DNA from: Steromphala cineraria
Taxonomy: Eukaryota; Mollusca; Gastropoda; Trochida; Trochidae
Direction: 5' to 3'
Assembly (NCBI GenBank): GCA_916613615.1
Contig: OU744724.1
Coordinates: 21,686,171-21,750,170 of the forward strand
Length of the DNA: 64,000 nt
A model generated the notes under the pieces. That model ran no database searches. It had not been told where the DNA came from and saw only the letters and a list, made by a program, of their open reading frames with translations. The first letter of the stretch is position 1. Each line of letters begins with the position of its first letter. The position numbers were made by a program, and so were the translations under genes. Of the stretch, positions 11,041 to 20,163 are shown in pieces.

Positions 11041-11278
11041 TTCTGTGTACATTTGGCAGCCATGAGAAAATGGGTAAGTCTCAAGTCTGTCATATAACCA
11101 TATTGATCATTTTAGCCCATTGATAAGTGTCAATCGAACTACTCATCTTGCTAATTGTTCAATAGATATTATTGACATATTAACGAATAACACAAATGTG
11201 TTTTGTAATTGTCTCTACAATTTACAAAAGTTTAAATAGATCCATGTATATAATCAATTCCTCTTAATCTCCATACAG

Positions 11279-11343
11279 GCACTTGACGACATTGTTTACG
11301 GAACTACATGTATATTTAATGTTACAAACATTGCAAAGGGATG
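11279..11343 (+). CDS. Candidate 65-nt internal exon, unrecognised
   Basis: The segment is bounded by a CTCCATACAG acceptor ending at 11278 and a GTAAGTAT donor starting at 11344, both close to consensus. In frame 0 it encodes ALDDIVYGTTCIFNVTNIAK, then Gly and two leftover bases. A second strong donor (GGGTAAGTC) at 11074 would end an upstream exon whose last codons, ATG AGA AAA TGG (11062-11073), join this frame in phase 0. The peptide resembles that of the open segment at 11463-11608 (DD, YGTT, C, NV in the same order), which suggests an exon duplication. The reading phases of the two do not join directly, so they may be alternative exons or one may be dead. Frame 1 is also open and would join 11463 in phase. 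No known family is recognised. Confidence 0.35.
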
Positions 11344-11462
11344 GTAAGTATTAATACATCCATTTCAAATTATTGATATTTATTTTGCGTGAATATTATC
11401 GCTGTCAGAAGATATTTCAAGTAGTATGTTATATTTCGTTTATTCACTCTAACAATCAAAAG

Positions 11463-11608
11463 GTAAAGACGACAACTTAGATTTGTACGGAACTACTTTC
11501 AACAATTGTTTCATTAATGTATGTATCTATAAGAACAAAGCAATTCCATCAAGCTGCCAACAAGAGTCAAATGTGTCATTGGATTTCATCGAATCGAGAT
11601 GTTATTAG
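11463..11608 (+). CDS. Candidate terminal exon of a small Cys-containing protein
   Basis: The frame is open from after a TAA at about 11451 to TAG at 11606-11608. Taking AG at 11461-11462 as the acceptor gives KDDNLDLYGTTFNNCFINVC, then IYKNKAIPSSCQQ and a tail ending ESRCY. It has four cysteines in about 48 residues and no hydrophobic segment, as in the mature part of a secreted peptide; that is an inference from composition only. The start resembles the exon at 11279 in both DNA and protein (GACGACA and TACGGAACTAC are shared). The acceptor has a poor pyrimidine tract (CTCTAACAATCAAAAG), which lowers confidence. Confidence 0.3.
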
Positions 11609-12247
11609 TGACTCTTAGGACACAAGAAGCACACTAAAAACTAGAATATTAAAGCCATCAATGGACCATTAGATGCAACAATATGTCACAAGGCGCTAAA
11701 GAGGCGAATACTTTAAAAAATTATCTTTATAAAAACAAACACTCAAATCGACCAAATTCATAAAAGCTTTGAATAATTGTAAAAACACAGATTCATAAAT
11801 GATATTTAGAAGCTTTTCAAGTGGGAGTTATTGCTACTACTCCTTGTAATCAAAGCTCGGCTCAATACAAATGCATTTTCTAATGAAATGGCCTGGGATT
11901 TGTGTCTCCTTAATGTCGCCATCGAGATATAAGAATGTTTTGAGGTGTTGAAGAACTCGCCGTGGCACTGAGAATATTGCTGGAGTCGAAGAGTGCTCAC
12001 AGAAGACTGGAGATCTGCTGGTGAGGATGAAGTACCTTGGGGCCTCTTACCTCCCCTTCCATTCTAAACACTTGCACCGTCGGTCTTCATGCTGCCATCA
12101 ACATTATGCGTCTATACTGGACTCGCAAACTAGACTCGGCATGGCAAGAGAAAATAAGTGACCTGAAGCGATTTCTTCCCCTTTCTTCACCCCCTCCCCA
12201 ATGGGCTCATAACTCTTGGCCTCCATACCCCCTCCCCCCATCCCCCT
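11609..12247. other. No gene recognised
   Basis: At 11609-11800 it is AT-rich. From 11900 the composition becomes balanced and then C-rich. The short open frames at 11806-12000 (minus) and 12037-12267 (plus) have no recognisable motif. Confidence 0.5.
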
Positions 12248-12362
12248 CATTTCTGTCACGATCATAAGATGACCCCTCCTCCTATCTGTCATGATCTCCA
12301 GAGGACCCCCCCCCCCTATTTCTGTCATATTCTACGATGAACCACTCCCCCCTCCCCTCCAT
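12248..12362. repeat. Imperfect C-rich tandem repeat, ~3 units
   Basis: Three units of about 35-40 bp, each starting ATTTCTGTCA or ATCTGTCATGAT and ending in a run of C and T (CCCCTCCTCCT, CCCCCCCCCC, ACTCCCCCCT). The C runs would allow G-quadruplex formation on the minus strand. Confidence 0.65.
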
Positions 12363-13014
12363 CTCAAATGCTCTCCAGATATTCGGTAAGACGGCTAAAT
12401 GGACTTGATCTCGAGTTTGTAACGGGCTGATGGCAAAGCCCGAGGGATCCACTAAGATGCTATTGAGTCTGTGATGTAAGCCCGCTGTTGTTAGCGGACT
12501 AGATGAATATCAAGGAGTTAAATTGGTCTCGTTATAACCTTAAAAGTTTTCATGAGAGTTTTGCAAACAGACGAGAGAGCGGCCGAAACGACACTTGAAA
12601 CTGGAAGATCTGGCGCTGTTTTTAAATTTACTGAGTTGTAATGAATCCTATTTAAAACATCTTTCTTTAGCTCAGTCTTTCAAGAGATTTGAAATGTGTG
12701 CGTTTCTTGGTGGAAAACAATGCACAGCTTTTAGTCTGTGTTCGATTCCATCAAAGAAGATATCATGTGAGATGAGTAGGTGACAACCATCACGCATCCT
12801 TCCGTGCGTAAACCGTAAACTTGAGTTTTAAAAGATTCCAACATTGATGAACTTGAAAATAAAGGAGGTTTTCTAACTCTTGAAGAGCAATACCACTCCA
12901 TTTGTATACTTTGATTCCACTCCAGATTTTTTATCGAACGGAAATGAAACTCTCCAGCAACAGAGGTAAAAGATTTTTGTTACCTAGGTAAAGAGCGGAT
13001 AAAAGGGAGATAAC
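12363..13014. other. Intergenic or intronic, two small perfect hairpins
   Basis: CGGGCT/AGCCCG around GATGGCAA at about 12422-12441 and CCGCT/AGCGG around GTTGTT at about 12482-12497 are perfect short stems. A 62-codon plus-strand frame at 12595-12783 has no recognised motif. Confidence 0.4.
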
Positions 13015-13201
13015 ACTTCCGTTTTCTATCAGTACAAGATGGCGCGGATGTTTGCACCCCTCGTGAAACCACGGCTCAAGAGCGAATCTACGTCATGGGA
13101 AACTTTTAATATGGCAGCGTTCTCACGGAACCGTCGTCCTGCCTTCTGATAAAGTCAGTGATAGTCAGTTTCCTTAGTAACACATTATCTACCTTAGCAA
13201 C
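13015..13201 (+). promoter_or_regulatory. Promoter-like block: ETS, YY1-type and paired X-box-like sites
   Basis: In order: ACTTCCG (ETS-type) at 13015-13021; CAAGATGGCGCGG (YY1-type, with the ATG at 13039); TACGTCATGG; GTTTCCTTAGTAAC at 13168-13181 (one change from an RFX X-box GTNRCC-spacer-RGYAAC); and a second partial X-box, CTACCTTAGCAAC, exactly 20 bp further on. ETS plus YY1 at a TATA-less start is a known animal promoter type. Use as a promoter here is inferred. Confidence 0.4.
13039..13149 (+). CDS. Small ORF (36 codons) at the promoter-like block
   Basis: The ATG at 13039 has A at -3 and G at +4. The frame reads MARMFAPLVKPRLKSESTSW and ends at TGA 13147-13149. It may be an upstream ORF, the first coding exon of a spliced gene (weak donor-like GTs occur inside), or merely a YY1 site (AAGATGGCG) that contains an ATG. 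No homologue is recognised. Confidence 0.2.
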   Translation: MARMFAPLVKPRLKSESTSWETFNMAAFSRNRRPAF

Positions 13202-13558
13202 GGTTTATTGACATCGATACCCCTAGTTCCCGACTACGCGTGTGCTCGGATTCCGAATTTTGTCTAGCTCTAAATATTGTGTGTATATGATAAAGTAAAT
13301 CATATTCCATGTTACCATCTTTAAGATAGTTCAGAGCTTACGTTTTAAGGATTTATTGTTGGTTTAAGAGAAAATCTGCAACCAAATGTTGCACAGCTGT
13401 CTTTCTTTAGAGTATACCCATTCTTTATTCAAACGAATTCTGAGACTTTATTTCTGTTAAGAACAATTTCTTAGAGATCAAACGAATAAAGAATTTAAAA
13501 TCTATGAAGTTAATATATTCACGCCCTTTCCGACGACATAATATTTGTCTTCTTACAG
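13202..13558. other. AT-rich, nothing recognised
   Basis: Sits between the promoter-like block and the candidate exon at 13559, so it could be an intron. It ends in a clear polypyrimidine tract. Confidence 0.5.
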
Positions 13559-13613
13559 GCATGCACTGGCCGTATTTATGAAAACTGATGAGCACACGGT
13601 TTCGTTCTCAATG
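13559..13613 (+). CDS. Candidate 55-nt exon, unrecognised
   Basis: The acceptor TTTGTCTTCTTACAG at 13544-13558 is near-perfect. With two bases from a previous exon the frame reads HALAVFMKTDEHTVSFSM, up to a possible donor GTAAAA at 13614. Without that donor it runs six more codons to TAA at 13635. The other two frames stop within 10 codons. No partner exon in the right phase could be established. Confidence 0.28.
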
Positions 13614-14036
13614 GTAAAAAGGTCGAACGGATGTTAATGTGTCGTTTTAAATTGAATAATCTCCAGTTTTCAGATTTGTAGGAGGTTTTAACTTTGAATT
13701 AGGTAATTAATTCTTTGTTAGGAGCATGCCCGAGCGTCATTAATGCTGTGCACATCTTAATTGAAACTCAATAAAATGGCGAAGGTGGGCGGTAAATGCA
13801 CTGTGGCCATTGGAAGATGAAATCCCTGCGACAATACGATTAGCGCTCTACAAAGCGGAACCAACTTCACTCGCTTGTTAGCTCGTAGATTTCATGTTTT
13901 AATAATCTCAACTGACAGATGTTAATAACATTAACGGTTGAAACACTGCCCAAAACAATCGCGATAACTACCTATCCTAACCGCGTTTTTTAATTATCCG
14001 GCAGAAGGCTGAGAAAGAAAATCTCGCTGTATACAA
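13614..14036. other. No gene recognised
   Basis: Mixed composition with AGGTGGGCGG near 13783 and several TAATTA-type strings near 13700-13745. It could be part of the regulatory zone that continues to 14330. Confidence 0.4.
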
Positions 14037-14330
14037 GTGAATAATTTGCACAGGTCTGAAATACACGTGCAAATCGAGGAAATATCAACACTTCTTATCC
14101 GTATTTGGACTGCTCGCGCAACATGCACGTGCAAGTTCTGTCACGTTGTCGCGTGTCGCGTGCACGTTCTGCTCAGCCTCGCTCTCGTGTTGACACAGGA
14201 AGTGGGTTTATCTTTCCGTCACTGCGCAAACGACAACGTATCTCAGATGGTGCACATATTTAGACGTTGCTATCCAAGCCACTCTCGGACCATATGGGGA
14301 CCCCTCATAACCACGTGACCTTATTTGTAT
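14037..14330. promoter_or_regulatory. CACGTG-rich island
   Basis: Perfect CACGTG E-boxes at 14064-14069, 14126-14131 (inside TGCACGTGCA) and 14312-14317 (inside CCACGTGACC, a USF/MITF-type site), with further CACGTT and GCACGTTC half-variants between them and several CpGs. The 93-codon plus-strand frame across it is likely incidental. Confidence 0.35.
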
Positions 14331-15285
14331 ACGTGTCTAAGGCCTGATGAAAGTATTCCTTTTACCACCTACTTTATTCATTTTACAAGCCCACATGTGA
14401 CGACAAAGGTCATGAGTGAAGTTCCAATACCAAAAGTCAAATTGAGAAAGTGTAGTACCACTTTTAATTCAATATTTTGAATACATAATAGCAGCCACAA
14501 TAAATAATATGTTTACGTTATGGGTTTTTTTCCTTTAAAAAACTAACATGATTTTAAAGTGATTTTTGAAATTTAAAATTTAAAAATAAATATTTCCCTT
14601 TTTTAAGTACGTTAATAATACTATATATGATATAAAGCTATGTACAAATTTATGAAAAACGCAGACTGAAATAATTATGTCGGGAGAACGATACGCTGAA
14701 CTACTCACGGAAATACAAATAAACTGGTTTTTGGCGTTTAATTTAACCATTACACGACAAATATATCAAAGATTTCGAATAACAAATATTTTCTCAAATA
14801 GGCCTTAAGAAACTTATGACAAAAAATAATTCCCAATGGCGTATTACAGGGGGAAATGCCAAAAAATGCATTTTTTGCAATGAACTTAGAAACATATTAT
14901 ATCTTACGTCACAATCAGAAATGCATGTGACAATAAACCTGCAACGCTCTTTTAACATAAATTTGCAGTTGCACGTGCGTTGACACAGCAACTCTGCAAT
15001 TGACAACAATGAATGGACTCGTAAGAATAGTAGTTTGTAACACACGTTTTAGTCTGTAAACACATAACAAAGCCACATTTCAACTTTAAAAAAAATTATA
15101 TTATGACATCATAATCAAATAGTAGAGGAAATAAGATCGATAAATATCGTACAATGAACAAAGCTCATTTACGTACTTTTGCTTGCATCAGAAACATACA
15201 TTTCGACTTTGAAATAATTTCGAGGCGTGAACATGACACATATTGAAATTCTTCAAGGGCATTTAGAAGTTGGGTAGTAATAAAG
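14331..15285. other. AT-rich, no gene recognised
   Basis: The 83-codon minus-strand frame at 14794-15045 contains TGCACGTGCG and GTGACAATAAAC but no protein motif that I know. The rest is poly-A/T. Confidence 0.5.
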
Positions 15286-15436
15286 GAAAATGATATGGAT
15301 GTCAACTTCTTTATTTATTTCACACGACGTTTCTGGGCTAGTTCTTGCCCCTTCTTCACTCACCTGAAGAAGGGGCAAGAACTAGCCCAGAAACGTCGTG
15401 TGAAATAATAAAGAAGTTGACATCCATATCATTTTC
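15286..15436. mobile_element. Near-perfect 150 bp palindrome with a hammerhead-like core
   Basis: The left arm (15286-15358) and right arm (15365-15436) are reverse complements, differing by a single 1-nt indel, around the 6-nt loop CTCACC. On the plus strand the right arm reads CTGAAGA, a GGGC/GCCC hairpin, then GAAACGTC, the order of conserved parts in a hammerhead ribozyme core (CUGANGA, helix II, GAAA). The outer part, AATAAAGAAGTTGACATCC, matches the outer part of the element at 63263-63350. Hammerhead motifs and inverted end copies are known from Penelope-like retroelements. No reverse transcriptase is nearby, so this would be a remnant or a non-autonomous copy. The minus-strand arm has G in place of the first C of the core. 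Confidence 0.6.
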
Positions 15437-15800
15437 TTGTATGACACATATTATTCTCGTGTAAATATATTTATTACCGGGCATTTTACTAAAATTTTCG
15501 GAAACAAAAGTTGAGAAAACCATTGTGAATTGATATCTAGAATTCAAATTTCAAGTTTGTTCAAAATAAAAAAAAGATCGTCAAAAATCATTTTATTTCT
15601 ATTTCCGTGAGTATAGTTTTTCAATTAACTCGAATTTGACATTTTTTAGAAAGAATATCAAATGAAAAACCACAAAGTTTGAAAACTTTTATCTTTCCCT
15701 TGGTTCTTTAACATTAAATTCTGTGACCGAATTATTTCTGTCCACACAAATAAAACACATGACAACCCTTTTCTAATCTATCTTTCATCTATACTGCAAT
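15437..15800. other. AT-rich, nothing recognised
   Basis: Poly-A/T runs between the palindrome and the open frame at 15801. Confidence 0.5.
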
Positions 15801-16094
15801 TCAACGCCAGCTCACCGGTGATTTATGAGTGTGATTCTCATAATATTCCGCCCCGGTCATAATAATTCGGGCGATATAGCTAACGCGAACCAAGTTATGA
15901 TTTACATCTCTTCTACCTGTCACATAAATTGACGAAGTCGTGATACGTATATGATCGCCGACTAAAATATTGTCGTTAGTAAATTTGACTGCCACAAAAT
16001 GGCACTGCGAACAAAGCGATATAAAACTATTCCGTCTACGAAACACCTTTACTAGTAGTTTTACTTGAGAGGTATCATTTCCTGTATCACCCAT
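15801..16094 (-). CDS. Unrecognised single-exon ORF, 97 codons
   Basis: It starts with ATG followed by G (good context) and reads MGDTGNDTSQVKLLVKVFRR, continuing with a balanced amino-acid mix (for example VAVKFTNDNILVGDHIRITT) to TGA. It has no transmembrane segment, signal peptide or motif that I recognise. The sequence is more GC-rich and CpG-bearing than its flanks, so it may equally be a conserved non-coding island that happens to be open. Of the unspliced frames in the window it looks among the most protein-like. Confidence 0.28.
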   Translation of the reverse strand: MGDTGNDTSQVKLLVKVFRRRNSFISLCSQCHFVAVKFTNDNILVGDHIRITTSSIYVTGRRDVNHNLVRVSYIARIIMTGAEYYENHTHKSPVSWR

Positions 16095-16550
16095 GTCACG
16101 GCCATGTACGTAAGCGCACTGGAGCTTAAATGTATTCTAGAACTATTTTTTTATATATGAAAAGACATGGTGAAAACATAAAAAGTGATCATGACGTTGT
16201 CCAAAAACTGAGGATGATGTCCTTCTAAGTAATCATGTTTTTCTCAAATATGTTTTTCATTATGAAGCGCAGAGTGATTTTTTTGTGACTGTCATTGTAA
16301 CGTTGAAAATTCATTTCATAAATTATATATCAAAAGAAGTGGGAATTAAAAATAAATTTAAAAATTGTAATTTTAGATTGAAGTTTGGTTTCCAGCTCGT
16401 CAAAGGTTGGATAAGGAAATGAACGGTACACGCTTAACGCACTTTGGCTTGTATGAAGATTATTACAATTGATACCGATATAACTGTTTAGAAACAAGTT
16501 CCTTATTCACAGTTGGTCTATGCCGACTTGTCTGATTCTATAAAAGCCTG
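16095..16550. other. AT-rich, nothing recognised
   Basis: No open frame or repeat was seen. Composition changes abruptly at about 16550, where the next island begins. Confidence 0.5.
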
Positions 16551-17026
16551 CCTAAAGGCGTTACACTCAAATTCTTTACAAGACTTTCATACTCCACTTT
16601 ATTAATATGTGAGCAAACTCTTTACGCCACTCGCTTAGTAACTGTTGCTTCAAGTGGGAGGTAGACAAAGATTTAGTGACCTGTGTTCGCTCAAGGAAGG
16701 CTAAGGATCTTCGGATGACAAGGGCAATGGTTCTTCTTCAGCTGTAGCAAACATGCAGGGTAATTTTATCCACCTCAGAGGGGTACTTTGGTGGCGTGAG
16801 AGCGGCTTAGCGCCTCTCATGATCACCTCTCCCCGTTCAAGACTCTACTCCGCCGCTCCAACACTCACCATCCCTCTCTACCAGAAAGGCTTCATCCAAT
16901 CACAGACCGAGTCAATCCTATTTTCGATTGTCGTTAAGTAAAGCCACTAGCTTCGGCTTGAATCAGTTAACGACTTGGGCAGCGAATTCCGACGCTAACG
17001 TCAAATAGCCAAGGGAGATAACTGTC
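16551..17026. promoter_or_regulatory. GC-balanced island upstream of the 148-codon ORF
   Basis: It includes an imperfect inverted repeat, GAGAGCGGCTTAGCGCCTCTC (arms GAG.GCG.CT), at about 16798-16818, TTGGTGGCGTGAG, and a minus-strand GGGATG/GTGAGT donor-like string at about 16863. It could be promoter or enhancer DNA for the adjacent frame. The 62-codon frame at 16753-16941 is not recognisable. Confidence 0.3.
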
Positions 17027-17473
17027 ATGATTCTTGTCAATATGTCAGGGGGCATTCAGCCATCCCATATGACTGCTAAACACACAGGCAGTCTGATGAA
17101 GGCGCGACTGAGTAGAGGGGAACGATTGCCTGTCGATTGTGTGAGGAAACCTTGCCGTGACTTGGCGTTCAACGCCGGCTACCACTCTGGCCTGTATGTT
17201 TGTCTTGCCTCCAACATTGGGCATTACCCGGCCCCAATGTTTATCGCAATGGTCGAGGAATATCCAAATTGCTCCCTCAGAAGACAACGTAAACACAAAG
17301 TGTCGATACTGTATGGTCAGGCGCCTCTCTATCAAGCCGCTGTTTGGCTATCCGTCACAGCAGAGCGGCCCATTGCTTCCTACTTGGTTAGATTAATTAA
17401 CTTACGTGCGCTTCTCAATAGTTATGTAATGCAAAGCAGACATTACAAACATAGGCCTGTCAGGCAAATCTGA
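17027..17473 (+). CDS. Longest non-repetitive ORF, 148 codons, unrecognised
   Basis: From ATG at 17027 the frame reads MILVNMSGGIQPSHMTAKHT and runs to TGA at 17471-17473. It has seven cysteines scattered through the chain and no clear signal peptide or membrane helix. The lead sequence AAGGGAGATAACTGTCATGA has A at +4 of the ATG, not the preferred G. Two other frames (17157-17396 plus, 17045-17335 minus) are also open, meaning stop codons are generally scarce in this GC-richer block, so the length is less impressive than it looks. It may be a genuine orphan gene, an exon, or a conserved non-coding island. Confidence 0.25.
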   Translation: MILVNMSGGIQPSHMTAKHTGSLMKARLSRGERLPVDCVRKPCRDLAFNAGYHSGLYVCLASNIGHYPAPMFIAMVEEYPNCSLRRQRKHKVSILYGQAPLYQAAVWLSVTAERPIASYLVRLINLRALLNSYVMQSRHYKHRPVRQI

Positions 17474-18798
17474 ATAGATCAACAAAATCATTTTATTCTT
17501 GGAAAATATGCTGGGTTGAAAGGTCGTGTTTTAGAACTCAAGAGGAAGGAATTGATGGCTATTTTGATGAGAAAAGTCAATTAGAAAATCAGATGAAGGC
17601 GCATCCAATCTGGTACAATATTTAACAAAAATCTTCAGATTTCTAACGACGAGTTAGTGATTCAACTACTGGCCTGTGCGTGATAGTTACAAAGATTTAT
17701 AGGGATATTCCTGTTTCTCAAAGACTCCATGTAAATACCAGCCTTGTAAGTTCACATTAGTAACTCCTCAGGTCCTTGACTCGCCGACCATCTTGTTCAT
17801 TTCGTAAGAGACGTGTCAAGCATTTCGCTGGAAGTGTTGACTGAATTATTAAGTTTGAACGTCAGAATATTATGAAAGAAGTTATATGGAAGGATCTTCA
17901 GAAACCTCTTGGAGAAAGAAATACAAGCCATTTAGTTAAGGAAACTACGTTGCTGTGTTTTAGATCTCACTCCAATTACGCTCTACAATATAGCAAATTA
18001 CTGAAATTACTGTACATTTTCAGGTCGAGTTGCTTCTGGGATGTAACCCTCATACTCATAGTCAGGCAACACCATCAGCTGATCACACGACTACAAGGCC
18101 TTCACTTTGAGAATCAAATTCGTTTATTGAAGTACTTAAAACAGTATCGTTCTAACCCAGCATAAACCAAAGGTGCCAAAATATCGATGTACCACATGGT
18201 GTCAGTGTGAGATTTCAATGTTCTGTTCTTCCTCAGGTTGTCTTGCATTATATGCTTGATATCACAACTTTTACTGCCCGTTTAACTTCTTGGTAATCTT
18301 TTTCGATATTTAATTTTAATGAGGAAACTAACAGAAGTATCGCCTATATGTAATTTCAACGTTATATTAACATCACATCTTGCATTATTATCTTCTTGCC
18401 ATCTGCAATCAGATCTCATGTATGTTTGACGGTGCTGAGTTGAGTTCATTTATATATTTGTTATAACATTCATATCGTATTGAAAATTTGGAATCACCTC
18501 ATCGTCCTTGTCACTATTCGTGTCATCATCTAAAGTTTACTCTTTTCTTCACAATATCCAAATATCATGGTTTTCAAGTGCTGTCAATGTTCAAGCTGTA
18601 AATTGCCAAACAATAAGATTCCTTTACAACATGAACAAACTAACTTTTAGCTTTTACCGTGTCATTAAGCCTGACAAACGGAAAGCAATTTGAGTACAAC
18701 GTGTTTTGTCAAGCTGTCGGATTTCCTTGCTTCGAAGCAGATTAATTCCTCATTGAGAGAGAAGCGTTGATCAATATGGGCTCTGTTCGCCAATCATA
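17474..18798. other. No gene recognised
   Basis: AT-rich with a 97-codon plus-strand frame at 17872-18165 (MKEVIWKDLQKPLGERNTSH and onward), whose first 40 residues look protein-like and whose remainder is AT-driven. No splice evidence settles it. Confidence 0.4.
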
Positions 18799-18943
18799 CC
18801 TGGCCACAGGTACAACACCTTTACACAATGGACGCGGCAGGTGAAAACATCATGCTGATCGGAGAACAGGTGAAAATTGATCAGCTATGCACGATTAGCG
18901 CACGTGCGTGATGGCGCTATGTCGGCTCCTGATCTCGCGAGAT
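18799..18943. promoter_or_regulatory. CAGGTR cluster plus TCTCGCGAGA promoter-type palindrome
   Basis: CAGGTA or CAGGTG occurs three times at about 18805-18870, followed by the near-palindrome GCGCACGTGCGT at 18898-18909 and the perfect 12-bp palindrome ATCTCGCGAGAT at 18932-18943. TCTCGCGAGA is a known core-promoter element in vertebrates; its use in this organism is inferred. No downstream gene is identified. Confidence 0.35.
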
Positions 18944-19344
18944 AAAACGAGACATTCTTGGGTTTGTGGTGTTTACCGGTGCAGTAGGGATGAATTGTCC
19001 GGCTTTTTAGTGTGGTCTTTATATTCTCTGCTGAACGTTTGCAACAGACGATAAGGTTTCATGTTTCACCATATTGTCTGTCTGGAGTTCATCACTACTT
19101 ATAGATAATATAATTTTAAAACTCACGATAACTCCTTATAACCCTTTATTGTTAAATTTTATTTGAAATCTTCAGAGGGGCAAAAAATCCGACAGACAGA
19201 TATATTTAATAAGTTTTTTGCCGAAATACATATCAAAGGTTAAGAGAAGCAAAGGGAAGTAACTGCTGTTAGAAATGAAGATGGTCGTGCATTATCCCCC
19301 CTGAACAACTGAAGGCTGTGTCAATACCTTGTTGACAGAAGGAA
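18944..19344. other. No gene recognised
   Basis: Balanced for about 100 bp after the palindrome (possible leader), then AT-rich. No start codon with a long frame follows. Confidence 0.4.
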
Positions 19345-19412
19345 CAGGTACAGGTGAACCTTTTACCTGAGTGAGACACTGATTGTTAATGACATGCTAA
19401 AACAGGTGTTCC
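19345..19412. promoter_or_regulatory. CAGGTR cluster (4 sites in ~70 bp)
   Basis: CAGGTA, CAGGTG, TACCTG and CAGGTG occur in quick succession, with a TTAATGA homeodomain-type string between them. Snail/ZEB and class I bHLH factors bind CAGGTG. Confidence 0.35.
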
Positions 19413-19805
19413 AACAGGGCTTAAGTTACTGATAGTATCAGATGAGACAAATTGTCGCTTAGGGATTAAAGTAATAAGGTTTGCAGCTTTTGTTCCTTTT
19501 TTGCTGTACAATGTGTTCCTTCTAATAGAACTGTTTGTGCTAGTGCAAAATATGTAACGTCAAATAGGTGTTTGGTGATATAGCGTCTTCTTTCTTATTT
19601 TAGAAGATGCAATTACATGTCCAACAACAAATCCTTATACATTAACCAAAGATTCGCAAAGAAGTCGTGTTCTTAAACAATTTGCGTTATTGTAGTTGGT
19701 TTTGTTTGCACGGAGTAAGTGTATTTCATTATTATTTCCATGACTTTGAACGATTCAAGATTATAATCCGTCACATACCAACTTATACTGAAGCCATGCT
19801 AGTAT
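19413..19805. other. No gene recognised
   Basis: AT-rich. The 77-codon plus-strand frame starting at 19667 runs into the foldback element and is not credible as a gene. Confidence 0.5.
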
Positions 19806-20163
19806 CATTCTCTCCGCACAGAGGCAGATCGAGTCATGTTATGTTGATAAGCCTCTGTTCTATTACGCCGACTTTGTGGGATAGAATGGGAGATGTCTGA
19901 TTGGAGGCAATCAAATTTGGTTGTGCAACCAGCGACGCTGTTCTAAAATCATCCGTTTTGGCTACTGAATGATGGCAAAGGCATTGTGATATGAACCACC
20001 CTTTCCATGCGATAAGCGTTGTCATTTGATAAAAAAATTCAAATTGATTGTGTTGCATTTTTTTACGCCGGGGGAAACGGCCGGAACTCACGGATCTCGG
20101 CGTTATATAACAGAGGCTGTATAGACATTTCATGACTCGATCTGCCTCTGTGGAGAGAGAATG
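19806..20163. mobile_element. Foldback/MITE-like element with ~66 bp terminal inverted repeats
   Basis: The left arm (19806-19871) and right arm (20097-20163) are inverted copies that begin CATTCTCT and share the uninterrupted 20-base core CAGAGGCAGATCGAGTCATG, then AAGCCTCTGTT or CAGCCTCTGTT and ACGCCGA. The spacer is about 225 bp. The 115-codon minus-strand frame spanning it (19834-20181) is probably incidental. No clear target-site duplication was found, so it could also be an inverted segmental duplication. Confidence 0.7.
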
